Shown here in pieces: positions 10,441-22,331 of a stretch of DNA of 64,000 nucleotides. The DNA is from Chrysoperla carnea. Lineage: Eukaryota; Arthropoda; Insecta; Neuroptera; Chrysopidae. Below the pieces are notes generated by a model that was not told the origin of the DNA, searched no databases, and saw nothing but the letters and a program-made list of their open reading frames with translations. The stretch is taken from positions 8,110,983 to 8,174,982 of the forward strand of contig NC_058337.1 in assembly GCF_905475395.1 (NCBI RefSeq), read 5' to 3'. The translations under genes and the position numbers were made by a program. Numbering within the stretch: position 1 is the stretch's first letter; each line of letters starts with the position of its first letter.

Positions 10441-11336
10441 TCTTCAAGTTAGGGTGGTGTGAAAGTGACGTTCATTTCAGCGGAATTTTCTTGAAAAATG
10501 TTTTTCAACGAATCAATAGTCACTAAAAACTATTTGGTGATATTTTCGATGATAATACCACTCACTTTTTCTGGATGATTTCTTTTTTGAAGATATTGTT
10601 AAAATGGAGTCGACAATCTTATTTGTTAAATTGAACTCGACAATCAATTAACTTTGCCACACTTTGCACCTTTTTGTATTTGCTTTGTGCGTTTTTGTAA
10701 CATAGAGGTACAACCTCTCTAAAATTAAGTGAGTGAAATTTCACTAATTTTTGCAGTTGAATTCCCGCAACTTAGAATTAGTGAAAATTCACTGAATGAT
10801 TCAGTTAAAAAAGAAAACACTAAATCATCAGTGAAAATGAGATTCACTAATTGATAAATGGAAATATATTTCACTAATTTAAAAGGGGAATATTTAAACC
10901 ACTAATTTGTGAGTGAAAGTAGGAGGAACTGCAGCATATTTGGAATACTAGTTTGTTTTTTGAGAATAAATTTAAAAAGAAACGGGATGGCTCAATAAAA
11001 AATACATTAAATTATTGGCAAATTATTAAACTTTAATAATAAAAATTATCAAATGTAACAAAAACCAGAAACCCTATCAAATATCTATTAAACTATAAAA
11101 CTGCAAAAACGAGATTTAGGGTACAGGTAATTTGGAATATAATATTCCAAATTATATTCACATTTTTTCTTTGACAATTGCTAACACTTTTTCTTAGAAA
11201 TTAATAGATTTCTTGACTTTGTAACAGTTTTATAGTTTTTAGTTATCTAGGTAATCAATCTTTTTTAAACAAAATATTCTAAAATAACAATTAATTATTA
11301 TGTAATCAGTCACAATAATCACAGATCAGTTTTAAC
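10441..11336. other. Non-coding, includes a cluster of short palindromes
   Basis: No ORF. Between 10715 and 10920 the words GTGAAA/TTTCAC and CACTAAT recur many times in both orientations. A short palindromic stretch lies near 11134-11155 (AATTTGGAATATAATATTCC). Confidence 0.5.
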
Positions 11337-11766
11337 TTACAGTTTATTATTCTTAGTTACTATTCTTGCAGTAATCACAAATATACACACCAGATTCATA
11401 GCCGTCACAAGCACCGTGAACCCATAATTCGCACATACCCATTCTTCACCCGTTTTATCCTCGCTATATTTTCCATTACAGAAAAAGCACTCGGCATCTT
11501 CGTCAGTTGGGACTGCAGTTTCATCTGTCGTTGCAACATCGACGGAAGAGTCTGTGTTATTTCCAGATATTTCCCTAGGATTCGGATCTGATGAGTCACT
11601 GTCTGTCATATTTCTTTTCTTTGTCTTTTTTGTTATTTTCTTCTTGCCTTTTCCTTTAATATTTTTTTTCTGTTTTCTGTTTTCTTTATTAGATGTTTTA
11701 AGTTGTGCATTCTCAAGGTCGGCAATAATCTCAAGGAGAACTTTAGATTATTGCGGATCTTGCTGA
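11337..11766 (-). pseudogene. C-terminal PHD-like finger of pogo transposase, frameshifted
   Basis: After a lysine-rich linker (11766-11620, KTSNKENRKQKK and KGKGKKKITKK) the frame opens at MTDSDSSDPNPRE and reaches ECFFCNGKYSEDKTGEEWV. The expected second half of a Cys/His finger follows in another frame: WVHGACDGYES, VYICDYC, then a stop at about 11340. This C..C...W.H..C...Y.C..C pattern is common at the C-terminus of insect pogo/Tigger transposases. The frame change near 11420-11430 breaks the finger. It belongs to the same element as 11790-13160. Confidence 0.7.
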
Positions 11767-11789
11767 CGGCCTCTATTGCTAGTTATCTT

Positions 11790-13160
11790 TTAGATTGTGG
11801 GCACGGGAGAAATATGAGAGGGAGTAACAAGGGAGTGAATTTCCGTCCTACTACTTGACGGCCCTGGCTCTGTGTCATCAAAATCCCCAAATCGCAAAGA
11901 AGCAACCGTGAGGGAGGCGAACGTCGTTGAAGCAGTTTGACTGCTTTGATCCTCTTCAAAATCTGCAGCAGCGGCCATGTAATCGGCTTGAGTAAATATA
12001 TTTCGATTAAACGGATATATGCCACCAACTCGGAAACCATTGGCAGCAATTTCTCCAGTTTGGCACTTGATGTAGGCTTTTCCGAATAGCTCAAGAACAT
12101 CATATGGTGTTAGTGGCCTATTAGTTTCTCTGAGAAACACCCTAACTTCTTCACTATAGTAGGACTTTAAGGGTCCCACGAATATGCGGTCCAGCGGTTG
12201 AACTTTATGCGTACAATGAGGAGGTAGTGACAGGATCGTCACATAATGTTGTTTTGTTAGATCAATCAACTCTATGTTTTTGGTGTGACTGTAATGGCCA
12301 TCCAGAATCAATAGCACTGGGGATGTCTCTGTTGGTTTCACTTATTCTATGAAGTGTTGAAACCATTGTGTAAATAAATAAGTTTGGATCCATCCCGATG
12401 GATGTGCTCTTCCAATAGAACCAACTGGAGCTCCTCTCATTAAAGCATCAGACATATTTTTACGCGGGAAAATAATCATGGGTGGGATAAATATTCCTGC
12501 AGGGCTCATACAAATTACAACAGTTATTAAGGATCCTATTTTGGCTGACGTCATTGCTCCGATTTGTTTCTTGCCTCTTCGAGCAATAATTTTCGGTATT
12601 TTACTCTGAACTATTGAGAGACCACTCTCATCGACATTAAATATGCGCGCAGCAGGGAAATGTTTATCAGCCTGGATTTTTTCAAGATTGTCGTAAAATT
12701 CGTCCATTCTTTCTTTAGTAAATCCATTAGCTCGTGCTTGAGATGTACCAGTTGACTGTCTTATGGATAAAATCTCCTGATGTCGTTTTAAAAACCCTTT
12801 TAGCCAGTATCTCCCAGCAAACCCACCCTTAAAGGGATTTTTTATATTATTTTTAAGAGCTAGTTGATGTGCCAAACGGCGCATATCCATTCTAGTCAGT
12901 CCATAAAACTTACTCTCCACGGTTAATACGTACTCCACCAGCAGGTTTTCAATATCTTGACCAAAAACTGGCCTTCGACCAATAACTTGATTCGTTATAG
13001 ATTCAATCGGAGAGTCTATCATTTACAAATCGAAAAAGTGTTGACCTGGGAACGTTGAACTGTTTAGCTGCCTTTAAGTATCCCATTCTCTTTTCTCTAA
13101 CAGCGGCCATTTCCTCTTTTTCCCACCTCTTTCTCTTCTTGTATTTGTGAGATGTTGACA
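11790..13160 (-). pseudogene. pogo/Tigger-family transposase (Tc1/mariner superfamily)
   Basis: The protein starts at about 13160 with MSTSHKYKKRKRWEKEEM and a psq/CENP-B helix-turn-helix (LKAAKQFNVPRSTLFRFV). The frame shifts at about 13010. The next frame (13022-12342) carries a Tc5-type HTH (YWLKGFLKRHQEILSIRQST) and the first catalytic block FNVDESGLS. An in-frame TAA at about 12340 follows HFIE, after which 12341-11790 continues with [11 protein letters not shown] (second aspartate) and KVQPLDRIF (third aspartate of the pogo DDD triad), then [11 protein letters not shown]. Domain order and length match the family. Two frameshifts and one stop show an inactive but fairly recent copy. Confidence 0.88.
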
Positions 13161-13204
13161 TTTCTAATAAAATCTTATTTCTAAAAATAAGGTTATGGTT
13201 CGCC

Positions 13205-14062
13205 AGTTGAGTACCATAGTGCAGTAAGAAGTGCCAACTTATTTCGTCGTTCTTTCGGTATTTTATTGACAATACATTGAAATGGCCAAATGCTACCCTG
13301 ATTACTCATAAATTGGGATGTTCCATCAGTATTAACATTTAAAGTTAAAACAAATTCATTCTTGTTTTGTTTTGATTTAATATAATTTTCTTCTTTATAT
13401 CTATTACCATCGCATACATCACTGATACCGCTATAATGTTTTTGTTTAAAATTTTATTGTTAATGAAGTTTCGTATTTCTGGTTAATTAAAATCTGTCGT
13501 AATTGATGCTCCAAATTAAGAATAATAAAAAAGTTGTCTCCTTTGGTTGTTTTTTTTTCTGACATTTTGAGCATGCAACTTCTTCATTTTTTATTTATGT
13601 TTCGAAATGGGATCTGCCAATGGATTATAACAAATTTATTACGCCCTCAGTAGGATTGAATAATTTCTGAATTTCATATTTGGAAACATTGATATTTTAA
13701 TATAATGGTTCAGCTAAAATCTTTATCAAATCAAAAATAGCCTGTTGGGCTTCATATGATAAATTAAACTTTATAGTAAATGCTAATATCATATTCAAAA
13801 CCTCCCAAACAGATATATTTGATTGTTCAAACATTATCCAATTATATATTTTATCATAGGGAGTTTCACGTGGTGGGCAATCCCATTCAAAGGTATTATG
13901 GCAGCCATAAAAGTTTTCTTCGTCATCAAAATTTTGTTGCTCGTTTAATATTTCTACTACATTAACCACTTCCTTTTCAGGAAGAATAACGTCCTCATCA
14001 CCAGATTCACTTTCATCACCATAATTGTATTCGAAGTTATACATGCTGCCATCACTAACCAT
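13205..14062 (-). pseudogene. CACTA/EnSpm-like transposase N-terminal part
   Basis: The frame 14062-13697 is acidic and ends FNLSYEAQQAIFDLIKIL, as in N-terminal regions of the Transposase_21-type insect family. Further down in other frames come VLTLNVNTDGTSQFMSNQ and SIWPFQCIVNKIP and ALWYSTGEP (about 13350-13205). The N.DG...F..S...SIWP....IN.(L/I)P order is a hallmark of this family. Stops separate the pieces. Homology ends exactly where the pogo element begins (about 13200), which suggests insertion of pogo into this element. Confidence 0.6.
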
Positions 14063-14099
14063 TTTTAATGCAAAAAAATAGCGGAAACTTTACTTAAAA

Positions 14100-14921
14100 C
14101 AATTCTCAAAAATAAACCTTTCGCTTGAGTGAAAGTTATAAGAGTAGATATCGAAATCTGCAAATGAAAATAAAGGAATACATTAATTTTGACATACTTT
14201 TTTTATATGAAACAATAATCTAATATTAAGCTCAGCTAGTTGTTCCAATAATTTTATCAATGTGACTGCCCACAGGTGTCAAAGTACCCTAATTTTACAG
14301 CACTACCTGTTTGATGGAATTTTATTTATCATTTGCCTGGCCCCGGGAACATAAAACTACATTTTTTAAATATATTGTCTGTCTCATGTTTTTTTTCTTG
14401 GAATGCAATAAATCAATAATCATGTAAAAAATAGTTTTCACATTTGTTGTTTAATAATTGTAATACTTTAGTAATATAAATACAGAGTGTACTCTACCAA
14501 TTATTATTTTTTATTAAAACATTTATCTGGAAAAAAATTTAATAATGTAATATAAATTTAATTATTTTTATAGGTTAAAAAACAAACTTTTGATGGATGA
14601 ATATAATTTATTCAATTAATTTAGGGATAGCTTTGCCTACTCTCTGCCAATATAATGAATATTATATTACTCGATGGAAACCACGGGCAGGTGGTAGGCG
14701 TCTTCCATCAGGACAGGAAAAAGGAATTGGTTGGAAAATGAAATAATATAAGGAGATAGAATGAAAAGGAAAAAGAATGAAAATTATTTATTTATTTAAT
14801 AACAATTTAATTTTGAACAAATTTAATTTAGTTATTAATTAAATAAATAATTAATTAATATACCTGTAAAACAATAAATAATTTTAATGTTAATTTTGTT
14901 CAAAATGTAGCCCATTTACAT
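14100..14921. other. No recognised gene
   Basis: AT-rich. A short GC-richer segment at 14680-14725 (CGGGCAGGTGGTAGGCGTC) has no open frame. Confidence 0.45.
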
Positions 14922-16048
14922 CTACACATGCTTGAGCCCAGCCCTTCTTAAGATGTTTCTGGTCGTTCTGCTGATCATTTCCGGAGTAATTGTTGTAAAA
15001 GTTGCACGAATTCGAGCTTCTACTTCGCGGACATTTTCATTATGGTTATATTCTCTTTGGTACACTAAGTTTTTGATATATCCCCACAAAAAGAAGTCGC
15101 AGGGATTGAGGTCTGGGGATCTCGGTGGCCATGTAATGGGCCCACCTCTTCCAATCCAATCATCTCCATACACTGCATTTAAATGATCTCTGACAATTCC
15201 TGTAAAATGAGCAGGTGCTCCGTCATGCATAAAAATAATTCTTTGTCTAACTTCTGCACTTAAATTGCTGTTTTGAATTAAGGCTGGCAGTTCATTCTGT
15301 AAGAAATTCAAATAATTTTGCCCGTTTAATCTTTCAGGTAATACAACTGGCCCAATCTGTAAAATTTAATGGTGAAAAACAAATTAGATGTGAAAATTTA
15401 ACAAAATAAATTATTTGAACAAAATATTACCAATTGATCATCTATAAGACCTGCCCAGAAATTAAATGACCATATGTGTTGATGCCTTGTTTGTCTCACA
15501 GCTCTTGGATTAACATCACTCCAATATACAAAATTTTTGTTGTTGTGACATCCATTAGTAGTGAAAGTACATTCATCTGTCCACAAAATATGCCGGTAAA
15601 AATCATTATTTTGACGCTGTTGAGCTAAAAACCCAACGACAAAATTAATGCGATTCTGAGGATCCCTGTCTTCCATTATACATTGTACTTTTTGATATCG
15701 ATATGGGTGGAAATCGTGCTTTTTTAAAATCCTAGACACAGTTGAGGCTGAAGTTCCCAATCTATTAGCAGAAATTTTCCAACTTAAATTCACGTCACCT
15801 CGGAATGCATCCAATACTAAATTCTCCAATTCGATTGGAAATGGTGGCCGTTCAAAATTGCCCCTTTTAGGCATAACTGCATTGCCGTTTTTAACTCTGT
15901 CAGCTAAACGTTGAATCACTATGTAGTCTGGGAAATGATTTCTTTCTGGAAATCTTTCGCGGTATAACCTTTATGCTTGACGTACATTTTCATTGCTCGC
16001 ACCCAAACACATTAACATGTCGAAATACATTTCAGATGTATAATCCAT
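14922..16048 (-). pseudogene. Tc1/mariner-superfamily transposase (DD41D spacing), one intron, one stop
   Basis: Start ATG at 16048-16046 (MDYTSEMYFDMLMCLGAS). One in-frame TAA occurs at 15973-15971. The rest of exon 1 (to 15431) has a helix-turn-helix (NRLGTSASTVSRILKKH) and the first catalytic D in WTDECTF. A 74-bp GT-AG intron (15430-15357) separates DDQL from IGPVVLPERLNG with no frame change. Exon 2 (15356-14922) has the second D in HDGAPAHF and the third in RSPDLNPCDFFLWG; I count 41 residues between them. Apart from the single stop the protein looks complete. Terminal inverted repeats were not found. An old but well preserved copy. Confidence 0.87.
15357..15430 (-). other. Intron within DD41D transposase
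   Basis: The minus strand begins GTAATATTTTG and ends TTTTACAG. Removing these 74 bases joins two halves of a conserved transposase block in frame. Intron size fits insects. Confidence 0.8.
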
Positions 16049-16243
16049 TTTAAAAAAATCTAAAAAAAAGAAAATATTCCTCAAAATTAACGTAAGTAAA
16101 TAAATGTTGCTTACCAAGATAATTTTTTAAATAGAATGATCTAACAAATTATTTCACCTTACGATCAAAGTATGGGAAGGTAAAAATTCATGTAAACGGT
16201 CAGTTACAATTTTGCATGATAGGTTTTAGTGTGAAAGAAATAC

Positions 16244-16445
16244 AAAGAAATATTTCTTTATTAGAAAAACCGGCTTCTAAAATCTATAATTTAAAAATTT
16301 TTTATCTAATTTTAATTTAAGCAATTATGAATGAAAACCATAAAAGTTACGTAAAAGGTTTAATGTTTATATGATACAAACAAAAGAGTAAAAACCTAAA
16401 ATTCACATAAAGAAGTCGGTGTTTCTAATAAGGAAATATTTCTTT
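16244..16445. mobile_element. MITE-like element with 35-bp terminal inverted repeats
   Basis: The segment 16244-16278 (AAAGAAATATTTCTTTATTA...) and 16411-16445 are reverse complements at 32 of 35 positions. About 130 bp of AT-rich DNA lies between them, with no ORF. A stretch inside (from 16327) is repeated outside the right repeat (from 16498): both read TATGAATGAAAACCATAAA followed by GTTACGTAAA-type text. Transposon family unknown. Confidence 0.7.
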
Positions 16446-16649
16446 ATGTAAATTTATGCAAATAGTAAAAATTATTAAAATGAGAAGATACAATTTATGA
16501 ATGAAAACCATAAAGTTACGTAAAGGGTTACAAAAGGAGAAAATACAAAATTTACAAAACTAATCTTATATAATAAAATAAAAAAATTATCTAATAATCT
16601 TTAGAACTATATAATTGATTTTTACCTATAAATTGTACGCATTTCAGAT

Positions 16650-16913
16650 TTAAGAATCGGATAGCTGCCCAATTGGAAGAAGACAATATTTATTTGTCCT
16701 TTGTACTATGTACAAAAATTCGCCTGTAGCGTTGCTGTTCCCCAATCTCTGCTTATATATAATGTGCCCAGAACTACTATCACAGCCCCATTTACTTATC
16801 AAAGTGTAGGATGAACGAGGTAACACGCCTCTGATAACTTCCGACTGAGCTGCAACTAAACGTTCAGCCGTTTTATTCAAAATCGCCTGAAGTTTAATTT
16901 TTTTCATTTTCAA
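16650..16913 (-). pseudogene. Transposon-type protein fragment with KWGCDxSSG motif
   Basis: An 87-residue frame: KLQAILNKTAERLVAAQSEV, then ISKWGCDSSSGHIIYKQRL, then an incomplete VQRT...LLPIG end. A KWG.DGSSG...YKQ block is present in a group of uncharacterised insect transposase-like proteins, where the D is a likely catalytic residue. The next residues of the family (a hydrophobic VPL-type strand) are only partly kept. Possibly the same element as 17865-18239. The superfamily is unresolved. Confidence 0.4.
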
Positions 16914-16979
16914 CTACGCTCTGCTACCAAATGAAGCAAAAAGAAGTAGCTTACCCTAAATGGGGGTTATAGAAAAGAG

Positions 16980-17860
16980 GATGAAGTAAATAATGAATAT
17001 AGTATTCGTTATTTCCGGGAATAAATAATTAATGAATTGAATATTCATTAATTAAGGGAATAATCCTTAAAGGATTCAGAGTTAAGAAATGTGCTAGGCC
17101 CACCCATACAGTTTTTGGGGATAATTGTTCTTTTTAAAGCCACCCTGATATTCAAAACCGACAGGTCCAGAGAATAATTGATCGTAACTGGATGGAATGT
17201 TTAGTGCCAAAAAGCAAAGGCTTCATACTTTACTTACCGAAATATTACCTTGTGGATTTAAATCTCACATCTACAAAACAAAAATACCCAAGAAAGGAAA
17301 GAGTTAAATATAATATCATAAGATAATTATAAATTTCAAATGTATTTTATGTAAACCATAATCAGTTACAAAGGTATTTATAAAGTATGCAAATTCAACA
17401 CATTAAGTGTTTTACTGAATAATAATTTACAAATTCTAAATCAACTTTAATCTATGTAATTCAAACAAATTTATATTAAATGTTAAGAAAAAGGATGCAT
17501 AATCAAGTAAAATTAAAACCTTTAAAACTGTAAACCCCAAAACCCAATAATTAGATTAAATCAAAAACATACCAGATCATTTGTTTTTTGTTTTTTTTTT
17601 TTTTTAAATACCTCAGCTTGCTCAAATACTTTTTTAGAATACGCCACGTGAAAATTAATTAAAAGTTATAAAAAATCTAAGTTCCATTATTGTTGCTATT
17701 TTATTTTTAATCAGTTCAGTACGAGATCCGAAGTCGAAAAGAGGACTCCTATCAATATTCAAACAAGTACGTTAGGAATTACTCCGCGCTCTGATCAATC
17801 TCCGCATAAGAAATAGATCCATTAATTAATATAATATATTGTGTTCGTAATTTATGTACA
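16980..17860. other. Non-coding stretch between two transposon fragments
   Basis: No significant ORF. It may be decayed sequence of the element whose pieces flank it. A T-run lies at 17582-17605. Confidence 0.4.
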
Positions 17861-17864
17861 CTAA

Positions 17865-18239
17865 CTAACATAAATTACGGAACAATAAGTCATCAAATGA
17901 CTTTTTTGGTCGGCCTATATTCTGACCTCCTGAGGTCGTTGAAGACGTTGAAGGGCACGGCTGGTTTACACATACAGTTAATTCCATACCGTACCCATCC
18001 AACCAGTTTTTATGTTTCATTAAAAATATTTCCCTATTGCATTTTGATGATGCCCACTTTTCACTAAATTTCGCGGAAAAACTTGAAATTTTCATCTTGA
18101 GTTTCTTCAGACATTTCATTGTAGATTCTTCAGACATTTCATTCAGGCTATGTTTATTACATAAAACATTAAAAATGCGATGAATTCTTTCACTTTTGTC
18201 ATATTTTAGCCATTCTTCGAAAAAATCCGATTTCTTCAT
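17865..18239 (-). pseudogene. Transposon-type protein N-terminal fragment
   Basis: A 124-residue frame: FEEWLKYDKSERIHRIFN, KLKMKISSFSAKFSEKWAS, then REIFLMKHKNWLDGY, a Ser/Thr linker (PCPSTSSTTSGG), and GRPKKSFDDL at the end. A GRP(K/S).F(D/E) motif after a WL-type helix is typical of the N-terminal part of the same uncharacterised transposase group as the KWG.D fragment at 16650-16913. Orientation and order agree. Confidence 0.4.
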
Positions 18240-18709
18240 AGTTATGACTTGCTCTGAAAAAAGGACAATATTTTTACTTGCGGGTCTTTTCGGGCTTTAA
18301 AATATATATGAATCTTTTCTTAAATGTTTGAAGTATAATATAGAAAAAAATCTAGATGGATACATTTGGATACAAAAAGTTGCAACCCTTTAAAGTTTAA
18401 ATTTCGCAAAAAATATTAAGAATTTCTATCATAATAATCTAAGCCATGGTACACTAAAAATGTGAATGATTTAATTAAAAAAAATAGATAAAAATAGAGT
18501 ACATACCTTCAACTAAATGATCCATCACGATAATCACTTTCCACTATACCACAAATTTTAAGATATGCCATCGAAAGTGTGAAAATAATTCAACTAATTT
18601 GACAATGCAAAACTACCTTTGTTACCACTGTATTTTGAACACAACCACCTTCGTGGGTGGGATGTTTACCCCAATGATATCTTCGAATTTGGTACCTACA
18701 AAGAGTTGT

Positions 18710-19189
18710 TTACATAATGTTCTTATCATTTTTTTGAAATTGCGTCTTGACTTTTGTCCCGCTAGCTCCATTTAAACGAAACACTGTGCGATCATTTAGT
18801 TTTTTAAAATGTTCTTCTTCTTTGCGCTGATATTCAAACAAAGGCATGCCTACTTCTTGAACTTTTCCATTTGATTTATCAGCGCCAAAAAATCGCCGAT
18901 ATGACCCGCCTTTATTTTTGCGGGACTTTACAGTTTGTACCTGTGCTTGTTTACTTTGTTCTAACTTTTTTATTTCAAATACTACTTCCAAACCCATATA
19001 TTGATACATTTTTGTTCCGATTTCTTGGGTATCTGCCTGGATTGGAGCAACGGATACTCTTAAATTAAATGCATTGCGCCGACTGTAATTGATACACCTT
19101 TCTCCCAACGTTTTATTACCTATGGAATTTAATCCTTCAACTTTATTGTTTGTGATGTTATCTAACCAACTCTCCGCATGTTTTGTCAA
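18710..19189 (-). pseudogene. Transposon-type protein fragment (HAESWLDNITNN type)
   Basis: A 159-residue open frame: KHAESWLDNITNNKVEGLNS, GERCINYSRRNAFNLRV and a long charged C-terminal region. The pattern H..S.....TNN..E.(F/L)NS...K..G.R.N(F/Y)S.R resembles insect transposon-encoded proteins that in other copies carry a YqaJ-type nuclease domain. That domain is not present here. Upstream (19190-19500) the frame is broken. I see no intact partner. Confidence 0.4.
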
Positions 19190-19807
19190 TCTTGCAACGA
19201 TTTAACGTTGAAATTTTATCGAATTTCCCAAACATTTTCATTGATGTTAACTGGAGTATGTACATTGCATCACATTACGTGCAATTACGGCTTTCAAAAC
19301 CAGGCACTTCTTTTGTAATGCGTATAGTTCAAAAACTACTTGACGGATTGTCAAGCAATTTTTTTTATTTTGTAGCTAATATTATCAGGTTTTATTTAAT
19401 AATATGTGATCATATCATAGGATATTTAGTTGTTATTTTCACTAGAATGGAAAAAATTATGGAAAAATTACACACTTTTCTTAATATTCGGCCGCCATCT
19501 TTTTTTTAAATGGTATGTTTTTCTCTTGATTAGAGATATCAATTATAATTGACTGACAGCTCAATCACTTAAATCGGTGCAACCGTTATGCTTCTATAAA
19601 TTTTTTTAATTATGCAGACGCCATTTTGGTAAAAGATTCGCCGTCTTGAATTAAAGTGGATGAAATTTGTGTTTCCTCGTATGAAATCATTCATATTGGT
19701 CCCTAGTATCACTGGGTAAATGCAGTTTCATTTTGCTAAGCCCTATGACTAATATGTAAATCGAACATCGTGTATATGTACATATGATTATGACAAGGAC
19801 ACGGCGG

Positions 19808-19890
19808 AACTCACTGACAGTTTTCTTTTTCATTCATCACATCGCATCCACTTACAGGCTAGTAGATACCTTGCGTTCTCTATGTATAAT
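19808..19890 (-). repeat. Dispersed repeat, inverted relative to 47724-47812
   Basis: About 80 bp match the reverse complement of 47724-47812 (shared blocks CTTACAGGCTA and GCGTTCTCTATGTATA). Not part of a larger element I can define. Confidence 0.65.
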
Positions 19891-20509
19891 ATTCTATGGA
19901 TAGAAATAAAACAACACTGACTTAATTATAAAATTGAAATAAAATATATTTTTCGTACAAAAATGTTTATATTACAAAAGATATTATTTAAATATTTACA
20001 TTCGTATAAATAATAAAATTAATTTAAAAAAAATTCATTAAGAAACAAAAATAAAAAAATATATTTCCTTTTGACTAAAAAAAGGTATTGAATATTTTGT
20101 TTGAACATTAATAATGTATTCTTAGTTATAATATTATGTGTGCAGGGTACTTAACAAACTTAACAAATTATTTATTTTTGAGATATATGGCAATTTTTGT
20201 TGGTTAGTAATTATTATATTAATATTTAAATAGCATAAATAAACTAATCAAATTTTATGAAAAACACCCCTCATCAATTAATTATTTTATATTTACAAAA
20301 CACGATCTCGGTCGATATTTGTTTCTAAATAAATGAACATGGTTGCTAGATTTTTCAGACGAAAGCCTTGTAATTAGATTTTTGTGACAAATATTAATAA
20401 GGAATCATTCATTTTAAAAAATATAGGAAATAAAAGAGAAAGATTGCACACCAAAATTATTTATACGATAAGGAACGGAAAAGATAGACATAAGCCTGTC
20501 CATATTTTT

Positions 20510-20945
20510 ATACCATGTATACAAGGTGTCCAGCTAAGTGGGCTACATATGGAATACTTTTTTATTATAAGGTTTTATTCAGTTTTGACATCGAATATAC
20601 AGGGTGAGAAAGTTCTACAAATTGAGAAAGTTCTATTTCAATGTTAATGCTCGTTTAGAAATGTAGACCATTTAGAACAGATAATAAGGGAAAGGATTCT
20701 AGAAATCATTCCTGAGGTATGTAGGAATGTATTTAAGCAATTTTGTGAAAGAACATTTACATGTATGGAACGCGAAGGTGGATACGTTGAGGCAAAAACG
20801 AACTGAAGATAATTGTTTTTATTTACGTTAACAATAATATAGTAACGTAATGTATGGAGAATAAATGTTCTGTATCAATTATTTTGTTATAAATGTTTCA
20901 AATTAGCAAATAAACATTGTGCGATAACTGGTATAATTAATTATA
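20510..20945 (+). mobile_element. Tc1/mariner-derived repeat, copy 1
   Basis: Matches 59806-60300 over most of its length, including GCTACATATGGAA, ATACAGGGTG and the end AGCAAATAAACATT. Between 20669 and 20806 an open frame reads HLEQIIRERILEIIPEVCR, KQFCERTFTCMEREGGYVEA and stops, as in C-terminal ends of Tc1/mariner transposases. Most of the transposase has been lost. Confidence 0.65.
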
Positions 20946-22331
20946 ATAAATATACCTATAAATTGGTCCTTTATTTTGCAATAAGTTTGGATCTAATAAT
21001 CATTCTTGCATAATCGAAATTTAAAAGGCCAAACCGGAAATACGAAAAAATTGCATTTGTTTATAAAAATTTGTTTTAAACAATTAACAGCGCCACATAC
21101 ATTTTATACTTCTTATATTTTATTATAATTTTTTTTTTTTAATACACGACAAAAATCACAAATCACATTTAATTATCGTGTTAAACTTTGGGGCAGCATT
21201 TATCCGAGAAATATTAATTTAAGGGAGATAAAAAATAAATGCAATCGATAAGATTAATGGTGCACCTTTGACTATACATACACGCATAGTATCTTCGATA
21301 CATTTTCATTATAAAAGTTATAATGTAAAGCAGGCAGGTTCCTTTCTTGAATTCCCTCTAATATTTTTTTCCTATTATGGCATTTATAATATTGTTAAGC
21401 AATGACTTTGAGACAGAAATACAAAAATATATTTGCGCCTTTTATATGATTCATTATTGAGTCCTTGTTTTACGTACAAAACATACTTTTATATTGCGTT
21501 TCAAATTCTGTTGCGCCTAGGTCTGCAATGACACCCCTTGGGTACATCCCTGATTATTTTTATTAGTTTTGTGAACAGGCTCATTAACGTTATATGTATC
21601 GATAAAAAAAGAGGAGTATTCGCAGAATGGTTGAAGAGAAGGGGAGGTAAAGGGTTAGTTCTTTTTTAAATAAAAAGACTTGCAACCATTTTTCGTAGGT
21701 TCACTCGTAAAATAATATTAGTGAAATGTTAAAATTGAAAGTACATAAGATGAAAGAGATGCTGAATTGCATAATTAGATGTTGATATTTATTGGTTTGT
21801 ATTGCAACTTGGAAGATTGCCATTCAAGACTAGGGATTTAGAAAAAAATATTATATATATATATTATATTTTTCTAAAGCTTAGCAATTGATAATCATGA
21901 TAATCATTTTTGTAATTTTTGTGCGTGAAAATTGTTATAATTTCTGGGTTCACAGTTAATAGCTTTTGTCTAAATATAAATATAATCTCTAATTTAAAAA
22001 GTAAAGGAAAATATAAACAATATCTTCTAATACAGCGCTTATTTATTTTCTTACTTATTCTGGCAAATATTTATTGTAATCGCTAGTTAAACTTCTATCC
22101 TCAAAATATTTGTATATTTTTGTATTATGAATGTTGATATATTTTATTTGGAAAATTCAATTAAATTGATATTGCAATATTCAAGCGCCTTATTTGCATA
22201 TATATAAACGAAATACTACTGACTCACTGATTCATCACGAGATCTCTAAATCTATTTGCAGATGCACCACTCTAAGAACGGATTTTTGAACGGATATTTA
22301 TGTCCCGAGGGTGGTGAAAAGGGGGAATGCC
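20946..22331. other. No recognised gene; downstream of peroxidase
   Basis: AT-rich. A short palindromic AT tract is present at 21850-21875. No open frames of note. Confidence 0.45.

Noticed and set aside
20510..20530. Eighth INE-1-like copy (TTATACCATGTATAC)
   Set aside because: Only 15 bases match and the following sequence belongs to the mariner-derived repeat.
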